Positions 57,482 to 64,000 of a stretch of DNA of 64,000 bases are shown piece by piece. The DNA is from a virus. The stretch lies in the IMG/VR virus record IMGVR_UViG_3300036766_000670, positions 1-64,000 of that record; one strand, given 5' to 3'. The translations under genes were made by a program, and so were the position numbers. Below the pieces are notes generated by a model. The model was not told the DNA's origin. It worked only from the letters and a program-made list of their open reading frames with translations, and searched no databases. Position 1 is the stretch's first letter; each line of letters starts with the position of its first letter.

Positions 57482-58446
57482 ATAAAATTGTCCTGGTAAT
57501 ATTTTACCACAGTCGGCAATTCTTTGTCAAATTCACAGAGATTTTTCCACCCGAGTTTTCGTAATTTACTATCATCAAGACTATAGCGTAAATCTTGACC
57601 ATCACGAGAATATGAAAAATCACAATAATCTTTTGCTTTTCCAGTTAAATTCACATCTGAACTCATAATAAGTTTAGTTATTTTTTTGACTACCTCTATA
57701 TTAGAAAGTTCACAATCTCCCGAGATGTTATATATCTCATTGAGTGGCGCTCCTTCATCATTGGCATAGATTATAGTTACAACGGCATATGCTGTGTCTT
57801 TAGCATGTAACCATACTCGTTTTGGAAGCCCAAAATTATGAAGAGGAATTTTTTTCCCGAGTTGAATAAATTTGCATGTCTTGGGAATGAGTTTTTCTAC
57901 GTACTGTCCAATCCCATAGTTATTCGTAGGTCTAACAATAATGTATGGAACCTTGAACGTTCTTCCCCAAGCTGTGATAAGCATATCTGCCGCTGCTTTA
58001 GTTGCTGAATATGGATTGCTTGGTTTGAGTAAATCTTTTTCCGTATATGAACCTTCTTTGATGTTTCCATATACTTCGTCGGTGCTAAAATGTAAAAATA
58101 TTGGCATCTTGTACCTATCCTTTTGACGAATGAGTTCCAATAGATGTTTTACTCCTTTGATATTAGAATGAATGAACTCATCACTATTTACGATAGAATT
58201 GTCCACATGTGTTTCAGCAGCAATATTGATTACATAATCGCAATCGTATAATGAAGTCAGATCATTTATATCGGCGTGGATAAACTTGAATTCTTTCCAT
58301 TGAAGAAACTCTTTCAATGCCTCTGGTTGAGCGGCATAGGTCATTTTATCTACTCCGATGACATACCATCCTTCATCTAAACATTCTCTGGTAACATATG
58401 CTCCAATAAATCCAAGGCAACCTGTAATATATACTATTTTTTTCAT
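57475..58446 (-). CDS. NDP-glucose 4,6-dehydratase
   Basis: This 323-residue extended SDR matches RmlB/RfbG-type dehydratases. Features are TGCLGFIGAYVTRE at the N-terminus, AAETHVDNSI, FLHFSTDEVYGN (catalytic T-D-E), NPYSATKAAADML (Tyr-x3-Lys) and RPTNNYG. It makes the 4-keto-6-deoxy sugar used by the 3-dehydratase encoded upstream. Whether the nucleotide is CDP or dTDP cannot be read. ATG 58446 overlaps the upstream stop as ATGA. Confidence 0.85.
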   Translation of the reverse strand: MKKIVYITGCLGFIGAYVTRECLDEGWYVIGVDKMTYAAQPEALKEFLQWKEFKFIHADINDLTSLYDCDYVINIAAETHVDNSIVNSDEFIHSNIKGVKHLLELIRQKDRYKMPIFLHFSTDEVYGNIKEGSYTEKDLLKPSNPYSATKAAADMLITAWGRTFKVPYIIVRPTNNYGIGQYVEKLIPKTCKFIQLGKKIPLHNFGLPKRVWLHAKDTAYAVVTIIYANDEGAPLNEIYNISGDCELSNIEVVKKITKLIMSSDVNLTGKAKDYCDFSYSRDGQDLRYSLDDSKLRKLGWKNLCEFDKELPTVVKYYQDNFIW

Positions 58447-59141
58447 AACATTTTCTTGAATTGAAAGTAAAAATTCCAACTCTGTATTAGTTCATCCGGC
58501 ATTGTTTCCTCACTATTCAGTTTTGGGTAATGCGGAGTTTGTAGCGGTGACGGATAGACCGCAACAGACTCAAGTTTATGTATGTACATAAAATACAAAA
58601 AATTGTCGTAATCCCATAATCCTCTATATAAAAACTGGTGGGCCATTCTCCAATTTGGAATGCTTATCATTAAAATAGAGTTCTTGTGCATCAAACTGTA
58701 TATTTTTTTCATTACATTTGACGGAGCTATCAAGTGTTCGAGGGTATCATTACAAATAATAAGATCATAGACAGGAAAAAGTCCACTTACATCCATATCC
58801 ATAGAAATATCTTTCACAAAAAAGGTTCCTTTGAACTTTTTATTATCAAAATATTTTTTGGCAAATGGTTTATCTACTAAATGATAATTCACTGGATACG
58901 AAAGTTTGGTTTGTATTTTTTGACTTAGAATACCCGGGCCAGACCCAACTTCCAGTATGGTCTTGACCTGAATTGAAGAGACAATTTCAACAGTAAGAGA
59001 TGCTTCGTATTCATATCGGTTATCCCACCCGTTTTCGTCTAATCGTCCGACAGTATCCCATTCATTTGGATCGAGAGTATCTACTTTGTTGGCAGTAAAA
59101 CTTCGTTCAAAATCGTTATGTGTAACTCGGAACATTGCCAT
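58443..59141 (-). CDS. Class I SAM-dependent methyltransferase
   Basis: This 232-residue enzyme has the SAM-binding motif ILEVGSGPGIL and a later DLIICNDTLEHL (motif with the post-II acidic residue), the pattern of small-molecule or sugar methyltransferases. It probably methylates a sugar or glycan in this cluster. It is separated from the preceding methyltransferase-like gene by one base. Confidence 0.75.
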   Translation of the reverse strand: MAMFRVTHNDFERSFTANKVDTLDPNEWDTVGRLDENGWDNRYEYEASLTVEIVSSIQVKTILEVGSGPGILSQKIQTKLSYPVNYHLVDKPFAKKYFDNKKFKGTFFVKDISMDMDVSGLFPVYDLIICNDTLEHLIAPSNVMKKIYSLMHKNSILMISIPNWRMAHQFLYRGLWDYDNFLYFMYIHKLESVAVYPSPLQTPHYPKLNSEETMPDELIQSWNFYFQFKKML

Positions 59142-59142
59142 A

Positions 59143-59805
59143 TTAGGTAATTTGTTTCATTTGAAGATTGGTCAGGTCATATTTATATTTTATGGACGAT
59201 TTTTTCAAAAATACTTGCCAGGCGTGGTCAAGCATTTGAAAATTTCCCTGATAAGCATTTAAAAAGGCATCAATTCCTAGTTTTGGTTTTTGTTTTTCGT
59301 CAGTGGTATGAATACCCCATCCATAATTGTTGAAAATAAGAATTCCTCCATCTTTGAGGAGATTCCATGACAGAACAGCATCACTTAATACATCAATTGC
59401 CAAATTAGAACCATCAACATAAACATAATCCACAGTTTCAGATATGAATACACTTGGATCACGAAGTATGTCATACGATTTTCCTTTCATAAACCGAATG
59501 TTTTTGTAAGGAACAATGTTATTTGTGAGATATTCAGTCTCGGTGATGTCAATAGTGTAATGGAGACTATTTTCTCCATTTGTAATTCTATCGGCGCAGA
59601 ACACAGCGCAATCTCCATTATACGCTCCTATTTCTATCCCAAGTACATTTGGTTTATTTGAAAAATGCCCTAAATAAGTTTGCCATTTTGGAATCCACTT
59701 CTCAAAAAAATTTGATCCCATAAATCCTTCGGGTCTTTTCATGTGAAATGGATAAGTGTAGGTTGTAATATCTTTTGTTAATGTATATTCCGCTTTATCA
59801 CTCAT
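59143..59805 (-). CDS. Methyltransferase-like protein (Methyltransf_24 type)
   Basis: This 220-residue protein shows a class I methyltransferase-like fold: LGIEIGAYNGDCAVF (motif I), SLHYTIDITETEYL, VDYVYVDGSNLA (motif IV region) and GGILIFNNYGWG. It resembles Methyltransf_24-type proteins. The substrate is unknown. It overlaps the upstream aminotransferase-family gene by four bases. Confidence 0.65.
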   Translation of the reverse strand: MSDKAEYTLTKDITTYTYPFHMKRPEGFMGSNFFEKWIPKWQTYLGHFSNKPNVLGIEIGAYNGDCAVFCADRITNGENSLHYTIDITETEYLTNNIVPYKNIRFMKGKSYDILRDPSVFISETVDYVYVDGSNLAIDVLSDAVLSWNLLKDGGILIFNNYGWGIHTTDEKQKPKLGIDAFLNAYQGNFQMLDHAWQVFLKKSSIKYKYDLTNLQMKQIT

Positions 59806-61160
59806 ATGTTTTTAAAAAATTCCTTTACTATTTGTTCTACATAATCCAGTTGTGGTGATGTAATTACTGGACTGGTTCCTAAAAAGAAAGTGTTGGTTGT
59901 TACTAAAGTTGCCACCGGAAAAAGTTTTCTCGCCCACTCAGCGTTCATTCCTATTGCTTGTCGTAATATTCCATAATCATTATGCCACCACCCTATGTCT
60001 GCATATGCAGGTTGAAGAAGAAGATTGCCGCCGAAATAATTTCGGGTTTGAATCTTGTATTCTTCCAAATAACTTGTAAGTTTAGATCGTGTAAATGGGC
60101 CACATTGTTTTACTGTAAGAGGAAATGCAAACCAAGAAGGATCTGAATTCGGCGTAGCTTCATGAATATATAGAAATTCTTCATAGGGTTTGAATATATC
60201 ATATAACCGCTTATAGTTTGCCTTCCGTATTTCGTGGATTTTTGGTAATTTTTTCATCTGAGCAAGTCCAATAGAACATTGAAGTTCTATGGGTTTCAGA
60301 TTATACCCGATATTATCATATACATATTTGTGATCAAATATTTCTTCTGGAAGCGAAGGCAACCAGTTTTTGAATCGGCATCCACAGGTGCCCTTGGGTG
60401 AAAGATTTGCCTTCTTTCCAACACAATAGCATCCACGTCCCCACTCTCTAAAGCTACGGGCGATTTTCTTTTGTTCTTCATTTTCACAAGCAAGAAATCC
60501 ACCTTCGCCCATTGTCATATGATGAGCGGGGTAAAATGAGCATGTAGATAATTTTCCATAACTTCCCAGAGGCTTGTTTCTGTAAGTTGAGCCGAGGGCA
60601 TCACAACAATCTTCCAAAAATATCATGCCATATCTATCCATAATGTCGATCAATTCATCCATATTGGGAGGATTGCCTAACACATGAGCAAATATAATAA
60701 CTGCGGCACCATTTTTGGCAGCTATTTTTACTTGATACAAATCCGGACCAAGATTCCACGGATCAATATCAATAAATACAGGTTCAAATCCGGCTTGAAT
60801 GATTGGATTGACTGTCGTTGGAAATCCTGCTACAGGAACAATGACCTTGGTTCTGTTTTTGAGTTTGAAGTACTTCTTGGCAGTGACCATCATTAAAAGA
60901 TTGGCACTGGAACCACTATTGGTGATTATGCCATAGTATTTTCCAAGCAGGGATGGAAACGTCTTTTCAAATTCCACCGCATCTTGTCCAAGAATAAGCC
61001 ATTCATCGAGCAATGTGTTTATCGCTTTGGAATACTCCTCACCATCAAAGTAAGGACCAGAATATTGAACCCAATCTTTACCTGGAGTCCATATTTTGGC
61101 CGCTTGTTTTTCGGCCATATATTCTTCGATGAGGTTTAATATTTCTTGTTTTGTAACCAT
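59802..61160 (-). CDS. RfbH/E1-type NDP-4-keto-6-deoxyglucose 3-dehydratase
   Basis: This 452-residue protein has the DegT/DnrJ aminotransferase fold, but the PLP-binding lysine is replaced: SFYPAHHMTMGEGG (208-221) carries His-His, the hallmark of the E1/RfbH 3-dehydratases. Four Cys at 244, 246, 259 and 261 (GCYC ... TCGC) fit the [2Fe-2S] cluster of E1. The enzyme, with a reductase partner, removes the 3-hydroxyl to make 3,6-dideoxyhexoses (the abequose, tyvelose, ascarylose, yersiniose routes). ATG 61160 is preferred over GTG 61178, which lies inside the -10 region. It heads the leftward operon. Confidence 0.88.
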   Translation of the reverse strand: MVTKQEILNLIEEYMAEKQAAKIWTPGKDWVQYSGPYFDGEEYSKAINTLLDEWLILGQDAVEFEKTFPSLLGKYYGIITNSGSSANLLMMVTAKKYFKLKNRTKVIVPVAGFPTTVNPIIQAGFEPVFIDIDPWNLGPDLYQVKIAAKNGAAVIIFAHVLGNPPNMDELIDIMDRYGMIFLEDCCDALGSTYRNKPLGSYGKLSTCSFYPAHHMTMGEGGFLACENEEQKKIARSFREWGRGCYCVGKKANLSPKGTCGCRFKNWLPSLPEEIFDHKYVYDNIGYNLKPIELQCSIGLAQMKKLPKIHEIRKANYKRLYDIFKPYEEFLYIHEATPNSDPSWFAFPLTVKQCGPFTRSKLTSYLEEYKIQTRNYFGGNLLLQPAYADIGWWHNDYGILRQAIGMNAEWARKLFPVATLVTTNTFFLGTSPVITSPQLDYVEQIVKEFFKNI

Positions 61161-61168
61161 ATTTTTGT

Positions 61169-61197
61169 AGTATATCACCTTTGTTACTACCTGGCAA
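61169..61197 (-). promoter_or_regulatory. Sigma70-type promoter of the leftward sugar operon
   Basis: On the minus strand TTGCCA (61197-61192), a 17-nt spacer and TATACT (61174-61169) precede ATG 61160 by 8 nt. The genes from 61160 down to about 54227 overlap or nearly touch, so this promoter could drive all of them. Confidence 0.7.
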
Positions 61198-61211
61198 CTT
61201 ATTTTATGTTC

Positions 61212-62141
61212 TTAACCAGTATATATATCTTTTAGATGATCAAATATTTCAAATTGGAGATTTGGATTGAATGTAAGAATTCCAAATGTAACATTGCTCG
61301 GTGATCCAATAAAATAATGACATCGTGACAGGTTTATTGTATCAGTAAGAACATAAACATATTCATCCAAAAGAGATTCGGTTTTAATCCAACCTTTTCT
61401 AAATCCTCCATCTGTAATTGAAGATATACTACTTCCATCCAAATATGATGAGGTTTTTCGTGTCCAATCTTCGAGACCAAAAGTTCTTTGATGGTTGACA
61501 TAAATTAACTTATCCTGAAACTTGATTTTGCAAAGTTCCAAAAACCCATGTTGATCACAACCTAAATATATCTGTTCAAATCCCCCACTTTCAAATGTTC
61601 GTTCTATTTGGTTAAGACACATTTCATGATATTGTTCATTCGAAAGTCGGACAGAAAGCGGTAAGTTTAATTCGGAGTTCTGGAAATAATGAAGAATAAA
61701 TCTATACTGAACCCCAAGAGTTTTCTTTGAGAAATCGGCAAAGGATATTATATTCGGTTTAAGAGTTAAATACTTCGCATAAGCATTGTAAAGAACGGCT
61801 CTCAATTTTCCAAACTTGGGGTTTAAATATATTTTTCCACCGCAATAGAACCATCCCTTATATTCGTCATACATGTCTCCAACAATTTGTTGTCTCAACT
61901 GGTCAACTCTATTTATCCTAAATGATGAACCTTGATAATATCCATCATTGTTTTTGTCAGAAGGTTCAAATTTGTATTTTTGATTAAATAACTCCTCAAA
62001 TATGTTTATACCATCTCTGTCCCATCCGTTCCACAGAATATAAATCGGTTCTCCGCTGAGTTCGGAATACCAGCACCAATCAATAACAGCGTTGAAATTA
62101 CTGAAAAATCCTGCCAGAGGTCTGTTTTTGATGATAATCAT
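61212..62141 (-). CDS. Glycosyltransferase-like protein, possible fucosyltransferase fold
   Basis: This 309-residue protein begins with IIKNRPLAGFFSNFNAVIDWCWYS and contains IYLGCDQHGFLELC and, near the end, YFIGSPSNVTFGIL. These resemble the GDP-binding half of GT-B fucosyltransferases (GT23/NodZ-like). No direct family match is certain. ATG 62141 overlaps the upstream stop as ATGA; it lies between a GT11-type gene and the sugar operon. Confidence 0.55.
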   Translation of the reverse strand: MIIIKNRPLAGFFSNFNAVIDWCWYSELSGEPIYILWNGWDRDGINIFEELFNQKYKFEPSDKNNDGYYQGSSFRINRVDQLRQQIVGDMYDEYKGWFYCGGKIYLNPKFGKLRAVLYNAYAKYLTLKPNIISFADFSKKTLGVQYRFILHYFQNSELNLPLSVRLSNEQYHEMCLNQIERTFESGGFEQIYLGCDQHGFLELCKIKFQDKLIYVNHQRTFGLEDWTRKTSSYLDGSSISSITDGGFRKGWIKTESLLDEYVYVLTDTINLSRCHYFIGSPSNVTFGILTFNPNLQFEIFDHLKDIYTG

Positions 62142-62947
62142 ACTTTTATTGAAATCCAGTCTGAGGGGAACCACGATCCATTTATAAAGTCAAATTCTCC
62201 TGGCCCAACATACTGATATGGACATACTACTATTTTGTCAGGATTAGGATTGAGATATGCTCCCCACCAGCCGAATGTACTATTTGCTATGATATTATGA
62301 TTACACATGGACATTATACACATGTCAACATAGTTAGAGTTATTTTCACTATAAACAACATTATCTCCTGTTATGTTTTCTTTACACCACGGGATGTCAT
62401 CCGAGAAAACTATAATAGTAAATTGTGGAACCTTCGTTTGAATAATGTTAAATGCATCTTGATAATAATTCAAATCAAGATTGAGAGAAGATACTTGTAA
62501 ATAATCTGTGCGTCTGAAATGCATAGATACGAATGGAGGCTTGATGGATTGTAAAAAAGAGGAGGCTTTCTCTACTATTTCTTTTTTGAACCGATATTCT
62601 TTACATATGTCTGATCTATATTCATCCCAATATTTGTACACATGGAAACACCCCATAATATCCCAGTTGAGAGACGGATCTATGGAATAAACATCTAAAT
62701 CTACTACTTGATTTTTCAAATAATATCTGCAAAACTGGACTCCTTGTAGTTCTGACAAGGATACCAACTTTCCGGTTAAGTTAAATGGCTCGAATATTTT
62801 TATCCCACGATGGACATTCATCAATTCTCGAAAAAACACGATATCATGCCCCATTTTTTTGGATAATGCATAGAGACCGGCATATTGACTCATTTGCGAA
62901 CCCATTTGTGGTCCCATAGACAAATCAGTTTTGGTTAGAAAGCTCAT
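62138..62947 (-). CDS. Alpha-1,2-fucosyltransferase-like (GT11)
   Basis: This 269-residue protein has the GT11 signatures: SMHFRRTDYL (the HxRRxDY motif), IIVFSDDIPWCKENI and NSTFGWWGAYLN (S-x-F-G-W-W-G). It starts with a Q-M-G-S-Q-M-S-Q-Y-A-type helix, a variant of the usual N-terminal G-N-Q-M-F-Q-Y-A pattern. It would transfer fucose or a related 6-deoxysugar from GDP-sugar. Its start codon lies one base after the stop of the endonuclease remnant. Confidence 0.8.
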   Translation of the reverse strand: MSFLTKTDLSMGPQMGSQMSQYAGLYALSKKMGHDIVFFRELMNVHRGIKIFEPFNLTGKLVSLSELQGVQFCRYYLKNQVVDLDVYSIDPSLNWDIMGCFHVYKYWDEYRSDICKEYRFKKEIVEKASSFLQSIKPPFVSMHFRRTDYLQVSSLNLDLNYYQDAFNIIQTKVPQFTIIVFSDDIPWCKENITGDNVVYSENNSNYVDMCIMSMCNHNIIANSTFGWWGAYLNPNPDKIVVCPYQYVGPGEFDFINGSWFPSDWISIKV

Positions 62948-62948
62948 C

Positions 62949-63119
62949 TTATTTCCACTTGTTTAAATAATCTACCGCTTTTAGAATTGTAGAAATATTT
63001 TCTCCAAATAAACCAATCGCTTGATTACATTTTTGGCATAATAACTGTTTTACTTTTCTTGTCGTATGGTTGTGATCATCCATATATCTTTTTTGTTGTT
63101 CTTTATCTTTGTATGCCAT
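62949..63119 (-). pseudogene. Internally deleted endonuclease VII-family remnant
   Basis: A 56-residue leftward frame joins a typical endonuclease N-terminus (MAYKDKEQQKRYM) straight to the C-terminal half of an endonuclease VII domain (DDHNHTTRKVKQLLCQKCNQ...FGENISTILKAVDYLNKW). The CxxC pair, first half of the His-Asp-His site and the basic helix are missing. The retained part closely parallels the intact gene at 17449. It is probably a mobile nuclease shrunk by deletion, left between two glycosyltransferase genes. Confidence 0.75.
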
Positions 63120-63125
63120 ATTATT

Positions 63126-64000
63126 TTATAAAAGATCTTCCAAATAGCGACTGAAAAACTTGTCGTTATCCATCCATAAATCGTCAGCAAGTTTGTAGTT
63201 TTTTTCGATGACTCCAATTCTTTTAGTATAATCATCGGGAGTAAGTGTAGTAACAATATTTAGTAACTCTTCTGGAGTATTGAATGTGATGATTCCATCC
63301 ATATCAAAGAAATCAGAAATATTCGGGCATCCCCAATAAATCGGAATGGTTCCCGTCAAAAAGCAGTCAAGGATTTTTTCACTATAGTAATTCGGATATA
63401 TTCCATTTTCCATTGAAACTGAAAATCGGTATTCTTTCAATGCTTCAATTTTTCCTGCTATCTCACGAATACCAACCCCAAACAAATCTATGTGAGCGCC
63501 TTTGGAGAGGAGATATTCCACACATTTTAGACGAAATTGGTGTCCTTCCGAGAAAGTTTTGGCAGAAGTGATGAAAGATATGTTCTTCGATTTAGGATAC
63601 ACCTTCATCAAAGAGTTATCTTGTAAAATAGGATATGTTTGCTTGTGGATATTCTTGTTTAGAACCACTTCGTAAGCACTATTACGATGTACAGCATTTG
63701 GTAGATGTAATAAATCTTTGCTGCAAGTTATTATCCTATCAAATTTGTCGGCGGAAGTTAGTACTCTTTGATATACTTTACTCTGTTCGAAGAGATAAGG
63801 AGGTTCATGAACATCTGCTACAATTTTTCCGTGTGGAATCTTGTAAGTTCCGTCTAAATACTTCAAAATTTCATCGTCTTGAAACAATGTAATATCGAAT
63901 TCTCCCCAGGTTCTCTTATAAACGAAAGAAAATTTGGTGGGAATGCTATTTCTTTCTTTATAATCCCCGAACATATTGATTTGAGGCAATTTTACACCAC
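63126..64000 (-). CDS. GT10-family fucosyltransferase-like protein (5' partial)
   Basis: The leftward frame is open at the right edge (VKLPQINMFGDYKER...), so the gene starts outside; a TTG at 63989 is probably an internal leucine. The C-terminal part has the GT10 signature FSVSMENGIYPNYYSEKILDCFLTGTIPIYWGCPNI, where EKI..C...GT.PIYWG binds the GDP-sugar. ADVHEPPYLFEQSKVYQRVLTSADKFDRIITC lies earlier. It would transfer fucose or a similar sugar in an alpha-1,3/1,4 linkage. With two other glycosyltransferase genes it forms a glycan-building group. Confidence 0.75.
   Translation of the reverse strand, partial: GVKLPQINMFGDYKERNSIPTKFSFVYKRTWGEFDITLFQDDEILKYLDGTYKIPHGKIVADVHEPPYLFEQSKVYQRVLTSADKFDRIITCSKDLLHLPNAVHRNSAYEVVLNKNIHKQTYPILQDNSLMKVYPKSKNISFITSAKTFSEGHQFRLKCVEYLLSKGAHIDLFGVGIREIAGKIEALKEYRFSVSMENGIYPNYYSEKILDCFLTGTIPIYWGCPNISDFFDMDGIITFNTPEELLNIVTTLTPDDYTKRIGVIEKNYKLADDLWMDNDKFFSRYLEDLL

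Overview
The window looks like part of the genome of a large, AT-rich, T4-related contractile-tailed phage (myovirus). Recognisable parts are a T4 gp18-type tail sheath, gp19-type tail tube, tape measure, gp26-like hub protein, LysM baseplate protein, gp32-like ssDNA-binding protein, UvsX recombinase, gp41/DnaB-like helicase, gp62-like clamp-loader subunit and an RNase H/FEN nuclease. It departs from T4 in using a small family A DNA polymerase and a B12-dependent (class II) ribonucleotide reductase. O-antigen-type sugar genes suggest a Gram-negative host; the host cannot be named from the sequence.

Layout. 1-30 kb is a mostly rightward virion module: a repeat-rich tail fibre-like gene cut by the left edge, two tandem paralogues, the sheath, a large unknown virion-type protein, a 1141-residue multidomain protein (nucleotidyltransferase + hemerythrin-like HHE + GNAT), an ADP-ribosyltransferase-like protein, the tail tube, hub, tape measure and baseplate genes. 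28-53 kb holds replication, recombination and nucleotide metabolism: polymerase, SSB, UvsX, FEN, three DNA methyltransferases, helicase, NrdJ, a CobS/MoxR-type ATPase with a metalloprotease-VWA partner, a clamp-loader subunit and dNMP kinase. 53.6-64 kb is a leftward operon block for sugars: an RfbH-type 3-dehydratase, a 4,6-dehydratase, a split transketolase, a reductase-like SDR, methyltransferases and several glycosyltransferases including GT11 and GT10 fucosyltransferase-like proteins. Mobile endonucleases, intact and decayed, sit between genes throughout.

Two transcription signals stand out. Many virion genes, plus a few others, are preceded by an octamer TATTTATA in gene orientation, often only 1-28 nt before the start codon. 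Replication and accessory genes have sigma70-like -35/-10 boxes, several placed so that transcription would begin at or just before the ATG. Two leftward genes with their own strong promoters (20.1 and 37.3 kb) look like morons.

The most unusual system is a possible set of virion-packaged cargo proteins. Several otherwise unrelated proteins begin with a similar short helix followed by an [I/L]-x-E tripeptide, like the T4 capsid-targeting/prohead-protease signal. In the 1141-residue protein further [I/L]-x-E tripeptides fall close to the apparent domain boundaries, as if it were a polyprotein cut during head maturation. This is an inference from sequence reading only. Other notable points are an attenuator-like leader before an endonuclease VII-family gene, and several genes broken by one extra A in an A-run.
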